A DNA stretch of 64,000 bases from Saprospiraceae bacterium (lineage in GTDB: Bacteria > Bacteroidota > Bacteroidia > Chitinophagales > Saprospiraceae). Positions 1 through 8,792 of this stretch are shown here, one piece after another (the first letter of the stretch is position 1; every line of letters starts with the position of its first letter). The stretch spans positions 1,441,001 through 1,505,000 of the forward strand of contig JAWKLJ010000002.1 of NCBI GenBank assembly GCA_041392805.1, in the 5' to 3' direction. Made by a program: the position numbers and the translations under genes. Under the pieces are notes generated by a model. The model saw only the letters and a program-made list of their open reading frames with translations. It did no database searches and was not told where the DNA came from.

Positions 1-3000
1 TTATTTAAATCGGCGATAGCCTTAGTCCACTCGCGTTTTTCGACCAATACCATTCCTAAATGGAAATTGGCTCAACCCTTTCGATATATTGCACACAATG
101 GGGAAATCAATACCGTTAGAGGAAACCTGAACTGGTGGAAATCCAAAGAACCTTTGTTGAAATCTGCTGTTTTTTCGGAAGAAGAATTAATAAAACTCAA
201 CCCCATTTGTGGTGAAAACCTGTCGGACTCGGGCAACTTCGACAATGTGTTGGAGTTTTTGGTGCTCAATGGGTATTCTTTGCCCCATGCTCTCATGATG
301 ATGATTCCGGAGGCATGGCAGCATGATGAACAGATGGAGGATTATAAAAAAGCTTTTTACGAGTACCATAAAACCATGATGGAGCCTTGGGATGGGCCCG
401 CCTCCATTTGTTTTACGGATGGGATATTAGTAGGCGCTACCCTCGACCGTAACGGTTTGAGGCCCTCCCGGTATTGTTTGACCGATGATAATACCTTGAT
501 TTTGGCATCAGAAGCGGGTGTCCTCGACTTAGATCAATCCAAGATTGTGATGAAAGGTCGCTTGCAACCTGGGAAAATATTGATTGCCGATTTGGATGAA
601 CATCGGATTATCGGAGATGAGGAACTGAAGGCCATTATTTGTAAAAGACTGCCTTATAAAGAATGGCTTGATAAATATAGGATAACCATTGATGATCTGG
701 AAGACCGAGGTTCACCAGTTGTAGAATTGGATGAAAAAACACTTTTCAAAAATCAACAACTGCATGGCTTTACCAAAGAAGACTTAAGGGTGCTTTTAGG
801 GCCAATGGTCGAGGAGGAGCAGGATCCGATAGGATCGATGGGGACAGATACGCCCTTGGCGGTTTTATCCCAACGGTCACAACACCTAAGCAATTACTTC
901 AAGCAATTATTTGCACAGGTGACCAATCCGCCTATTGATCCAATCCGCGAACGCTCCGTCATGTCGCTTTTCGCTATGCTGGGCGGATCATCCAATATTC
1001 TCCACCGAGATGCGGAAAGGGCCAAATTTATACATTTATCAAGCCCCGTCCTAGGTAGTGGTGAGTTGAATAGAATTAAACAACTCAATCATCCTCATTT
1101 TCGTTCTGGGATCATTGATATTGTTTTTAAAGCGGATGGACAAAAAGGACGACTCAAGGCTGCGGTAGATCATATTTGTGCAGTAGCAGAAGACCTTACC
1201 CGCAATGGTAGTAACATTTTGATTCTTTCGGATCGCAATGCCGATACCTTCAGAGCACCGATTCCTTCTTTGCTAGCGGTAGGAGCTATTCACCATCACT
1301 TGATAAATACTGGCTTGCGAAGCCTTACCTCCTTGATCGTGGAGGCAGGAGATGTTCGGGAAACGCATCATTTTGCTACCCTGATTGGGTATGGCGCAAG
1401 CGCTGTTAATGCCTATATGGCCTATGCCTCCATTGCGAGCCTTCAGAAAGAGGCTTATTTTAAAGGGGGTAAAAAGCTAAAAGACTTATTCAAAATCTAT
1501 AACAAAGCAATAGGGAAAGGATTGCTGAAAATAATGTCCAAAATCGGGATTTCCACCCTTCAATCCTATCAGGGAGCCCAGACCTTCGAGGCGCTTGGTT
1601 TATCTAGCGAAGTCATCGAAACCTGTTTTAAAGGTACGATATCTCGCATCCAAGGTATTGGTTTCGACGGGATTGCAGAGGAGGTGCTGACCCGCCACGC
1701 CATGGCTTTTCCCGAGAAGAACCTGACGAATGCTCAACTGGATGTGGGAGGAGTATTCCAATGGAAGCGCCGCGGCGAAGCCCACTTGTTCAACCCACAG
1801 ACCATTCATTTGTTGCAATATTCCACCCGTAAGAACGATTACACAGCCTATAAAAAATACGCCAAATTGATCAATGATCAATCGGAGCAAGCCATGACCC
1901 TCAGAGGTTTACTGACCTTCCGACGAGGCGAACCCGTTCCGATTGAAGAGGTTGAACCCGTAGAAAGTATCTTCAAGCGTTTTGCCACAGGTGCCATGTC
2001 TTTTGGGTCTATCTCCCACGAGGCGCACTCGACCTTAGCCATTGCCATGAACCGGATTGGCGGCCGAAGTAATAGTGGAGAAGGCGGAGAAGATGAAATT
2101 CGCTTTGAACCCAAGGAAAACGGCGATTGGGAACGTTCAGCCACTAAGCAGGTCGCTTCGGGGCGCTTTGGGGTGACCAGCTACTACCTCAGCAATGCCA
2201 ATGAACTACAAATCAAAATGGCACAAGGTGCCAAGCCTGGAGAAGGGGGCCAATTGCCTGGCCACAAAGTTGATGATTGGATTGGTCGGGTAAGACATTC
2301 TACGCCCGGAGTAGGCTTGATTTCACCACCGCCTCACCACGATATTTATTCTATTGAAGATTTAGCCCAATTGATTTTTGATTTAAAGAATGCCAATCGA
2401 GAGGCTCGGATCAATGTGAAACTGGTGTCCAAAGCAGGTGTTGGAATTATCGCCTCAGGAGTTGCCAAAGCGCATGCTGATGCGATCCTGATTTCAGGGC
2501 ATGATGGTGGGACGGGCGCTTCGCCATTGACCTCCATCCGGCATGCTGGTTTGCCTTGGGAGCTGGGTTTGGCCGAAACCCATCAAACCCTGGTGAAAAA
2601 TAAATTGAGAGATAGGGTAACCGTACAAACGGATGGCCAGATTAGAACAGGTCGGGATTTGGCTATTGCCACTTTGCTCGGCGCGGAGGAATGGGGCGTG
2701 GCCACCGCAGCACTTGTTGTGCAAGGCTGTATTATGATGCGAAAATGTCACCTCAACACCTGCCCAGTAGGTATTGCTACCCAGGACCAAGCATTGCGAA
2801 CCCGATTTACCGGTGACCCAGATCATGTTATCAATTTCTTTAGGTTTCTAGCCGAGGATTTACGCGAAATAATGGCGGAATTAGGCTTTAGAACCATCAA
2901 CGAAATGGTCGGTAAGGTAGAAATGCTAAAGACCAAACAGCATATTGAGCACTGGAAGTATAAAACGCTGGATTTAAGCCCTATTTTATTTAAAGAACCC

Positions 3001-3882
3001 GTTGACGATTCGGTCGGTCAATACAAAAAAGTGGCCCAAGATCACGGTATAGAAGACGTACTGGACAGGAAGCTAATGGAACATGCACGGCTGGCTTTGG
3101 AAAAGGCTACTTTCGTGAGTACGACCTTCCCCATTAAAAATACAGATAGAGCCGTGGGTGCTATGCTTTCGAATGAAATTTCAAAAAAATGGAAGGGCGA
3201 GGGTTTGCCTGATGGCTGTATCCAATATCGATTCCGTGGATCTGCTGGACAAAGCTTTGGTGCTTTTGGTGCGAAGGGAATCGAGTTTACCTTGGAGGGC
3301 GAAGCCAATGATTATTTTGGAAAGGGGCTTTCTGGAGGCCGCCTAATTGTTGTGCCTGATCGAGCTATTAAGTTTAAACCAGAAGAGAATATCATTATTG
3401 GCAATGTTGCTTTTTATGGCGCCACCTCAGGTGAAGCCTATATAAAAGGAATGGCAGGTGAACGCTTTTGTGTTCGTAACTCTGGCGTAAATACTGTCGT
3501 TGAAGGGATCGGAGACCATGGCTGCGAATACATGACCGGTGGTTTGGTTGTCGTTTTAGGAGCTACCGGGCAGAATTTTGCAGCAGGGATGAGTGGTGGG
3601 ATGGCTTATGTTTTTAATCCGGAAGGAACATTTGAAAGTCGAGTTAATAGGGAAATGGTTGACCTCGACCCTATGGAAGCAGCTGATTTTGAGATTTTGA
3701 AGAAGATGGTTCGCAACCACTTCAGTTATACCAGTAGCGCAGTTGCTGTGGATATCCTCAATGACTGGGAGCAAAAAAAGGAATTATTTATTAAAGTGAT
3801 GCCACGAGATTATAAGGCGGTATTGGCGCTACGTAAAGCAAGCCCACATGTGGAAGTGAAACAAGCTGTAGCCACCGCATAA
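1..3882 (+). CDS. gltB: Glutamate synthase large subunit (5' end outside window)
   Basis: This is the large subunit of glutamate synthase, which makes two glutamates from glutamine and 2-oxoglutarate in ammonia assimilation. The frame is open from base 1 and encodes the conserved HSRFSTNT and AHNGEINTVRGN segments of the class II glutaminase domain, so the TTG at 67 is not the real start. About 200 N-terminal residues, including the catalytic cysteine, should lie upstream (inference from the usual 1500-residue length). Downstream come the central domain, the FMN and 2-oxoglutarate-binding synthase domain (GAKPGEGGQLPG near base 2230), the cysteine cluster CxxxxxCxxxxC for the 3Fe-4S centre at 2728-2763, and the C-terminal glycine-rich beta-helix domain. 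gltD follows 31 nt later, so the two are probably one operon. The identification is very secure. Confidence 0.97.
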   Translation, partial: LFKSAIALVHSRFSTNTIPKWKLAQPFRYIAHNGEINTVRGNLNWWKSKEPLLKSAVFSEEELIKLNPICGENLSDSGNFDNVLEFLVLNGYSLPHALMMMIPEAWQHDEQMEDYKKAFYEYHKTMMEPWDGPASICFTDGILVGATLDRNGLRPSRYCLTDDNTLILASEAGVLDLDQSKIVMKGRLQPGKILIADLDEHRIIGDEELKAIICKRLPYKEWLDKYRITIDDLEDRGSPVVELDEKTLFKNQQLHGFTKEDLRVLLGPMVEEEQDPIGSMGTDTPLAVLSQRSQHLSNYFKQLFAQVTNPPIDPIRERSVMSLFAMLGGSSNILHRDAERAKFIHLSSPVLGSGELNRIKQLNHPHFRSGIIDIVFKADGQKGRLKAAVDHICAVAEDLTRNGSNILILSDRNADTFRAPIPSLLAVGAIHHHLINTGLRSLTSLIVEAGDVRETHHFATLIGYGASAVNAYMAYASIASLQKEAYFKGGKKLKDLFKIYNKAIGKGLLKIMSKIGISTLQSYQGAQTFEALGLSSEVIETCFKGTISRIQGIGFDGIAEEVLTRHAMAFPEKNLTNAQLDVGGVFQWKRRGEAHLFNPQTIHLLQYSTRKNDYTAYKKYAKLINDQSEQAMTLRGLLTFRRGEPVPIEEVEPVESIFKRFATGAMSFGSISHEAHSTLAIAMNRIGGRSNSGEGGEDEIRFEPKENGDWERSATKQVASGRFGVTSYYLSNANELQIKMAQGAKPGEGGQLPGHKVDDWIGRVRHSTPGVGLISPPPHHDIYSIEDLAQLIFDLKNANREARINVKLVSKAGVGIIASGVAKAHADAILISGHDGGTGASPLTSIRHAGLPWELGLAETHQTLVKNKLRDRVTVQTDGQIRTGRDLAIATLLGAEEWGVATAALVVQGCIMMRKCHLNTCPVGIATQDQALRTRFTGDPDHVINFFRFLAEDLREIMAELGFRTINEMVGKVEMLKTKQHIEHWKYKTLDLSPILFKEPVDDSVGQYKKVAQDHGIEDVLDRKLMEHARLALEKATFVSTTFPIKNTDRAVGAMLSNEISKKWKGEGLPDGCIQYRFRGSAGQSFGAFGAKGIEFTLEGEANDYFGKGLSGGRLIVVPDRAIKFKPEENIIIGNVAFYGATSGEAYIKGMAGERFCVRNSGVNTVVEGIGDHGCEYMTGGLVVVLGATGQNFAAGMSGGMAYVFNPEGTFESRVNREMVDLDPMEAADFEILKKMVRNHFSYTSSAVAVDILNDWEQKKELFIKVMPRDYKAVLALRKASPHVEVKQAVATA

Positions 3883-3913
3883 TTTGATTTAAGAACGAAG
3901 AAAACCAAACAAC

Positions 3914-5407
3914 ATGGCTGATCCAAAAGGGTTTATGAAATTTACCCGCGAATTACCACAAACCAGGGATACCAAAGAAAGAGTTAACGATTATAAAGAA
4001 TTATACCAGGATTTTCCAACCGAAAAAACGGTTGCTCAGGCTTCGCGCTGTATGGATTGTGGGATACCCTTTTGCCACAGTGGATGCCCGCTAGGCAATA
4101 TCATCCCCGAGTTTAATGATGCCGTTTATCAGGAAGATTGGGCGACAGCTTATGATATCCTAAGCAGCACCAATAACTTTCCTGAATTTACAGGCCGAAT
4201 CTGCCCCGCTCCTTGTGAAGCAGCTTGTGTCTTAGGTATCAACCAACCTCCAGTAGCCATCGAGCACATTGAAAAATCCATTACCGAGGTGGCTTTTCAA
4301 AAAGGCTATATTCGCCCGCATGCACCCGTTTCTCGAACCGGCAAAAACATTGCAGTGGTAGGATCAGGCCCTGCTGGCTTGGCTGCCGCCGCTCAATTAA
4401 ATAAAGCCGGACATACCGTAACGGTATATGAACGCAATACCCGACCTGGTGGGCTTTTGCGCTACGGTATTCCCGATTTTAAACTGGATAAATCAGTCGT
4501 TGACCGCAGGTTGGCGCTGATGGAGGCAGAGGGTATCAGGTTCAAAGTAAATGCAGATGTCGGAGGCAATATTGATGCCAGGCAACTACTTGAAGATAGC
4601 GACGCCCTGGTGCTGTGCGGTGGTTCCACTGTTCCCCGGGATATTAATATTCCTGGTCGCAATTTAAAAGGGGTTTACTTCGCCATGGAATTCCTGGATC
4701 AAAACAATAAGCGGGTAGCAGGAGATGACATTCCAGCAGCAGCAGCCATTATGGCTACAGGCAAAAATGTGGTGGTCATAGGAGGAGGAGATACGGGGGC
4801 CGATTGTGTCGGCACCTCCAATAGGCACAAAGCCAAGTCAGTTACCCAGTTGGAAATAATGCCGATGCCTCCTAACGAACGCGAAGCCTTTACTTGGCCC
4901 AATTGGCCAATGATTTTGCGAACTTCTACCTCGCATGAGGAAGGCTGTGAGCGCCAATGGGCGATTAATACCAAAGCCTTTATCGGTGATAACAAAGGCA
5001 ATCTAAAAGGACTTCAGACCGTAGAGGTGCAGTGGGAAAAAGATGAAGAGACGGGCCGTTATGGCTTTCAGGAGATAAAAGGCTCAGAAAAAGAAATTCC
5101 TTGCGAATTGGTGTTGATTGCTGCTGGTTTTTTACATCCTCAACATGAAGGTATGCTTGAAAAGATGGGGATAACATTGACGGATAGAGGCAACGTTAAA
5201 GATACGGATTACCAAACGTCTATTGCTAAAGTTTTTTCGGCTGGAGATATGCGCAGAGGGCAGTCACTTGTCGTTTGGGCAATAGCGGAGGGGCGGGAAG
5301 CAGCCAGGAAAGTAGACGAGTTTTTGATGGGCTCTTCGGTACTAGAGGTGAGGGATGACTCTCCACTGCATATGTTTAGCAAAATAGAGGCGAGTCCCAT
5401 TGGGTAA
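3914..5407 (+). CDS. gltD: Glutamate synthase small subunit
   Basis: This 497-residue protein is the NADPH-oxidising partner of GltB and passes electrons through FAD and iron-sulfur centres. The N-terminus carries the two cysteine groups that bind 4Fe-4S clusters: C46, C49, C54 and C58 in CMDCGIPFCHSGCP, then C97, C101 and C105 in CPAPCEAAC. An FAD-binding GSGPAG loop lies at residues 150-155 and a second nucleotide-binding GGGDTG loop near residue 290. The length is normal for GltD. The ATG follows gltB by 31 nt, which supports co-transcription. Related subunits occur in NADPH-dependent oxidoreductases such as PreT, but the adjacent gltB settles the assignment. Confidence 0.97.
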   Translation: MADPKGFMKFTRELPQTRDTKERVNDYKELYQDFPTEKTVAQASRCMDCGIPFCHSGCPLGNIIPEFNDAVYQEDWATAYDILSSTNNFPEFTGRICPAPCEAACVLGINQPPVAIEHIEKSITEVAFQKGYIRPHAPVSRTGKNIAVVGSGPAGLAAAAQLNKAGHTVTVYERNTRPGGLLRYGIPDFKLDKSVVDRRLALMEAEGIRFKVNADVGGNIDARQLLEDSDALVLCGGSTVPRDINIPGRNLKGVYFAMEFLDQNNKRVAGDDIPAAAAIMATGKNVVVIGGGDTGADCVGTSNRHKAKSVTQLEIMPMPPNEREAFTWPNWPMILRTSTSHEEGCERQWAINTKAFIGDNKGNLKGLQTVEVQWEKDEETGRYGFQEIKGSEKEIPCELVLIAAGFLHPQHEGMLEKMGITLTDRGNVKDTDYQTSIAKVFSAGDMRRGQSLVVWAIAEGREAARKVDEFLMGSSVLEVRDDSPLHMFSKIEASPIG

Positions 5408-5435
5408 TAATCCTTCATCCTTTATTCCAAAAAAA

Positions 5436-5975
5436 ATGAGTGCTTCCGCAGAAATGCCCTACTTTATTAAGCCTTCTGTAGCGCTTGGAAAACAAGAAAA
5501 AGAAGCCGCCTATCACAGCGCGCTTCAAGCTATTGACGCTAACCTGGCAGGCGAATCTGATGCCATTCTAAAAATGGTTACGATAAATTGCTTGTTAAAA
5601 ACCTTCCTGCCTTATTATTATTGGGTAGGCTTTTACCTGGTTCGCCAGGGTAAACTTATCGTAGGGCCGTACCAGGGAACCTTGGGTTGTTTACACATTG
5701 ATTTTTCAAAAGGCGTGTGTGGTAAAGCGGCCAGGGAATTAAAAACCCAAATTGTTAAGCAAGTCCATGCCTTGGTCCAAGGGGCTGATCATATCGCTTG
5801 CGACCCCAATTCCCAATCCGAGATCGTTGTACCGGTATTGGATCGGAATGGCCAATTATTGGCTGTTTTTGATGTGGATAGTACCCTTGCAGGGTCTTTT
5901 GATGAGGTAGACCAGTTTTTTTTAGAGCAAATGTTACAAAAACATTTTGCAGCGTCACCACTAGATCCGTTGTAA
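5436..5975 (+). CDS. msrC: Free methionine-(R)-sulfoxide reductase, GAF domain
   Basis: This 179-residue cytoplasmic single-GAF-domain enzyme should reduce free methionine-(R)-sulfoxide to methionine. All three cysteines characteristic of the fRMsr family are visible: C85 in GTLGCLHI, C95 in GVCGKA and C122 in HIACD, followed by the SQSEIVVP segment of the substrate pocket. The open frame could begin at a TTG at 5400 that overlaps gltD by 8 nt. The ATG at 5436 gives the normal family length and is preferred. Its position 28 nt after gltD suggests read-through from the gltBD operon; a link between amino-acid metabolism and oxidative repair is inference. The family assignment is secure. Confidence 0.9.
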   Translation: MSASAEMPYFIKPSVALGKQEKEAAYHSALQAIDANLAGESDAILKMVTINCLLKTFLPYYYWVGFYLVRQGKLIVGPYQGTLGCLHIDFSKGVCGKAARELKTQIVKQVHALVQGADHIACDPNSQSEIVVPVLDRNGQLLAVFDVDSTLAGSFDEVDQFFLEQMLQKHFAASPLDPL

Positions 5976-6094
5976 GAATGTTGGAAAAAGTATAAAAAGT
6001 AGAAATGCTTTTTTATTTTAGCAAAGTATATACCCACCGCAAAACTGTCGGTATATGCTCAAGGATAGTTTAGTCGCTTTAAGTTTCATATATG

Positions 6095-6137
6095 TTGGGT
6101 TAGCATTGTTTTAAACAATTGTTAACCCAATTTTTTT
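6095..6137 (+). terminator. Hairpin followed by T-run
   Basis: TTGGGTTA at 6095-6102 pairs with TAACCCAA at 6123-6130. Most of the inner bases also pair around TTGTTT/AAACAA, and seven Ts follow. This is the shape of a Rho-independent terminator and would end transcripts from the gltBD-msrC operon about 150 nt after the last stop codon. The inner stem has mismatches. Confidence 0.6.
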
Positions 6138-6228
6138 GTCAAAATAAATTCAAAAAAAGGTGGCACTATTGCAAATGCCACCTCGATCGTTTTAAGTTTC
6201 ATACATTATTTAAATGATGTATAGGCTT

Positions 6229-6400
6229 TAGTGCTTGATTGGAGGTAGTCATTTGGGCTGCAAATAGCCATTTATGCAACCAGTCTTCGGCTATTTTGGC
6301 CATCGTAGCGCTGCTATGATGGCCAAAATGAGCCTCGTCAGAACGCATAACTGACTATTTTCGCTTCCAAAGCACCACCTCCAAACAAGCACTTAGTGCT
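6229..6400. repeat. MITE-like inverted-repeat element, copy 1
   Basis: The left arm (about 6229-6278, TTAGTGCTTGATTGGAGGT onward) and the right arm (about 6347-6400) are imperfect inverted repeats of roughly 50 bp. Between them sits a nearly perfect palindrome at 6294-6328 whose arms read TTTTGGCCATC and GATGGCCAAAA. No coding frame is present. The arm motif TGTTTGGAGGT...GCTTTGGAxGC recurs in the element at 53656-53824, so this looks like a small non-autonomous repeat family. No flanking target duplication could be defined by eye. Confidence 0.65.
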
Positions 6401-6594
6401 TGTCGCTTATCAATATTTTATTTCTGCGTGTTGATTTCGAATTTAGAATTTGCTTTGGTTCAACACCTGAATTTCATCAATTATATCTCAACTGCCATCT
6501 TTTAAAGAACAATGTTCTCACAAAATAACATTGTAGCTGTGATTTACCAAATAATGCTGATCTGAAAACAAGTGCTTTTTTTTGCAACCGAATG

Positions 6595-6608
6595 CGCAAA
6601 CGGTTGCG
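6595..6608. promoter_or_regulatory. LacI-family operator-like palindrome
   Basis: CGCAAACGGTTGCG is a 14-bp near-palindrome with a central CG and one mismatched pair, the usual form of a LacI/GalR-family operator. A wider inverted repeat (GCAACCG at 6584-6590 with CGGTTGC at 6601-6607) overlaps it. It covers the -33 box of the promoter of the LacI-type gene that begins at 6744, which suggests autoregulation (inference). Confidence 0.6.
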
Positions 6609-6632
6609 GTGGGAAAATATTTTTTATATTTG
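6604..6632 (+). promoter_or_regulatory. Bacteroidota-type promoter for the LacI-family gene
   Basis: TTG at 6604-6606, an 18-nt spacer and TATATTTG at 6625-6632 match the Bacteroidota sigma-A promoter pattern (TTG-N17-20-TAnnTTTG). Transcription would start near 6640 and leave a leader of about 100 nt that contains the 6659-6715 hairpin. Confidence 0.65.
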
Positions 6633-6658
6633 ACAACGGCTATGCTTTCGATTTTAGA

Positions 6659-6728
6659 GACGGAAAAGAAATAAATGATACAATCTTTGAAAAAGTTGTA
6701 TCATTTATCTCCGTCAAACTACCTAGTA
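6659..6728 (+). repeat. GACGGA/TCCGTC hairpin repeat, copy 1 (in 5' leader)
   Basis: The left arm GACGGA...AAATAAATGATACAA (6659-6683) pairs with the right arm TTGTATCATTTAT.TCCGTC (6697-6715). The tail AAACTACCTAG follows. Two more copies occur at 24496 and 52327 with the same tail and the same orientation towards the downstream gene. Here the hairpin lies between the predicted promoter and the start codon at 6744, so it would be transcribed as a strong stem-loop in the leader. Confidence 0.75.
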
Positions 6729-6743
6729 AAAAGGAATACCTAA

Positions 6744-7739
6744 ATGGGGAGAATCACGATAAAAGATATTGCTAAACTTTTGGAGATCAATCCATCAACT
6801 GTTTCAAGGGCACTGAAGGATCATCCCGATATTAGCCCAGAAACCAGGAATAGGGTAAAACGGATTGCAGAAGACCTTGGTTATGTTCCCAATCTTCAAG
6901 CCATTTCCTTTCGAAGCCGGAGAAGCAATTTGATTGCCTTGATTTTGCCGGACATGAATATGTTTTTTTTCCCGCCAGTTATTAGTGCCATTGAAGAGAG
7001 GGTACGCAAAGAAGGTTTTAACCTCATTGTCCTTCATTCTAATAATCAATTGGAGCGCGAACAGGAAAACCTCCGAATTTGCCAACGTTTAGGAGTAGAA
7101 GGCCTCTTGGTCTCACTTACCTCGGAGTCTAGCACATTGGACCATTTTTCGGAACTTATAGAGCAAGGTGTTCCTATTATTTTGTTTGATAGGGTAACGG
7201 ATGAAAGTGAAATGCCCATTGTTATAATCCACGATGAGGAGGTGGCCAGAGATGCCGTTGCTCATTTGGCAGGAAAGGGGCGCAAAAAAATTTGCGGTCT
7301 TTTTGGCGACCCTCAGTTGTCCATATCCAAATCTCGAAAAGAAGGTTTTTGTAAATCTTTGGAGGAATTTGGGCTTCACCAGGCGGATGATTACATCATT
7401 TACGCCTATGATTACAACCATGCATATAAAGAAGTGGAAAAGGTCTTGCAAGGGCCTAATCGCCCCGACGCTTTTTTTACAATGAGTGATGTGCTGTTGG
7501 TTGGAACGATGATGGCCCTTCAGCAATATCAGGTGAAAATTCCAGATGAAATCGCTATAATTAGCATCAGTCATGGAGATGTGCCCCTGTTTTTTAATCC
7601 CCGCGTAACGTTCCTCCAGCATTCTGGCACCAGGGTTGGGGCCACTGCCGTCAACTTGCTTTTCAAATTGATTGGAAAGGAATCCATACCCAAAATTAAT
7701 TTTATCGGAACCCGGCTGGTGGTTCAAGAAAGCACTTAG
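6744..7739 (+). CDS. LacI/GalR-family transcriptional regulator
   Basis: This 331-residue regulator has the canonical LacI layout. A helix-turn-helix and hinge-helix DNA-binding head occupies residues 1-58 (TIKDIAKLLEINPSTVSRAL, then the GYVPN segment), and a periplasmic-binding-protein-like effector domain fills the rest. The effector is unknown; the family usually senses sugars or nucleosides. The ATG at 6744 gives the normal N-terminus. A promoter and overlapping operator-like palindrome at 6595-6632 suggest autorepression. The alpha/beta hydrolase gene 45 nt downstream may be co-transcribed. The family is certain; the regulon is not. Confidence 0.93.
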   Translation: MGRITIKDIAKLLEINPSTVSRALKDHPDISPETRNRVKRIAEDLGYVPNLQAISFRSRRSNLIALILPDMNMFFFPPVISAIEERVRKEGFNLIVLHSNNQLEREQENLRICQRLGVEGLLVSLTSESSTLDHFSELIEQGVPIILFDRVTDESEMPIVIIHDEEVARDAVAHLAGKGRKKICGLFGDPQLSISKSRKEGFCKSLEEFGLHQADDYIIYAYDYNHAYKEVEKVLQGPNRPDAFFTMSDVLLVGTMMALQQYQVKIPDEIAIISISHGDVPLFFNPRVTFLQHSGTRVGATAVNLLFKLIGKESIPKINFIGTRLVVQEST

Positions 7740-7784
7740 CCAGTTATCTGCTTTGTTAAGTCGGTTTAAAAAGGATTGTCTAAA

Positions 7785-8792
7785 ATGAAACCAACATTTA
7801 AAAAAAGATACTTAATTCCCATCCTATTACTGGGCGGTATAGCATTAGGCCCGCGTCAACAATTTGAAGACTTTGATGGGAAAATAAAGCCCATGCAAAT
7901 GGCACTTGAAGACGTAGACGGGTATATAGCCGAAAAGGAAAACCAGGTAGCTGATCTTTTTCCTGAAAATAAGGCAAGGGTGATTTGGGCAGATTCGATT
8001 CGCAAAACACCCTATGTAGTCGTCTATCTGCATGGGTTTTCAGCGAGCCCCATGGAAGGGGCGCCCTTGCACCAGGAATTTGCCAGCCGCTATGGCTGCA
8101 ATCTGCTCTTAGCCCGACTGGCTGATCACGGCCGTAATTCGAAAGAATCCTTTCTAAAACTTACGCCCAAAATGATGGTCGAATCGGCCAAGGAAGCCAT
8201 CGCACTTGGAAGGCTTTTGGGCGACAGGGTTATCCTGATGTCTTGCTCCACAGGGAGTACGCTAAGTGCCTACCTTGCGGCAGAGAACCCTGATTTGATT
8301 GAAGCGCAAATCATGTATTCACCTAATATAGCCTTATATAGCAGTGCATCTACGCTATTGACCAAACCTTGGGGTCTCCAATTAGCCAGAGCGATCCAAG
8401 GAGGGGAGTATCGGTCTTTTGAAGTACCCGAAGCTTGTAATCCTTTCTGGACAACAACGTACAGAATTGAAGGCCTGCTTGCCTTAAAAGCCCTGCTTGA
8501 TGCCACTATGACTAAAGCTATATTTGAGCGGATTTCCCATCCAGTTTTTATCGGGTGCTATTATAAAAATGAAGAAGAGCAAGACATGGTGGTCTCCGTC
8601 GAAGCCATGAGAAACTTTTTTAAAGCGATCAAAACACCAGCAGAAGACAAGGTGTTTGTGGCTTTTCCGGATGTGAAAACCCATGTCATTTCTGCTGCCT
8701 GCCAATCCAAAGACTTCCCCAGCGTGCAACAGGCTACCTATCAATTTGCCGAAACTGTTTTGGGGTTAAAACCGTTGGGAATGGTGGAATAA
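7785..8792 (+). CDS. Alpha/beta-hydrolase (esterase-like), membrane-anchored
   Basis: This 335-residue protein starts with a short charged stretch and one hydrophobic segment (residues 8-22), either an uncleaved anchor or a weak signal peptide. The fold is recognised by the oxyanion-loop motif HGFSASP at 83-89, the nucleophile elbow SCSTGS with Ser155, an acid candidate Asp267 and a C-terminal histidine at His300 in VKTHVIS. The usual G at the first elbow position is Ser. The ATG at 7785 is preferred to a TTG at 7776, and AAAAGG lies just upstream. It follows the LacI-family gene by 45 nt, so it may be part of that regulator's response. The substrate cannot be told from sequence. Confidence 0.8.
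   Translation: MKPTFKKRYLIPILLLGGIALGPRQQFEDFDGKIKPMQMALEDVDGYIAEKENQVADLFPENKARVIWADSIRKTPYVVVYLHGFSASPMEGAPLHQEFASRYGCNLLLARLADHGRNSKESFLKLTPKMMVESAKEAIALGRLLGDRVILMSCSTGSTLSAYLAAENPDLIEAQIMYSPNIALYSSASTLLTKPWGLQLARAIQGGEYRSFEVPEACNPFWTTTYRIEGLLALKALLDATMTKAIFERISHPVFIGCYYKNEEEQDMVVSVEAMRNFFKAIKTPAEDKVFVAFPDVKTHVISAACQSKDFPSVQQATYQFAETVLGLKPLGMVE

Noticed and set aside
67..69. TTG at 67 as the start of gltB
   Set aside because: The frame is open to base 1 and encodes conserved GltB residues (ALVHSRFSTNT) upstream of it, so the gene simply begins before the window.
6572..6775. 67-codon frame upstream of the LacI-type gene
   Set aside because: It runs through the operator, the promoter and the hairpin repeat and has no recognisable protein features.
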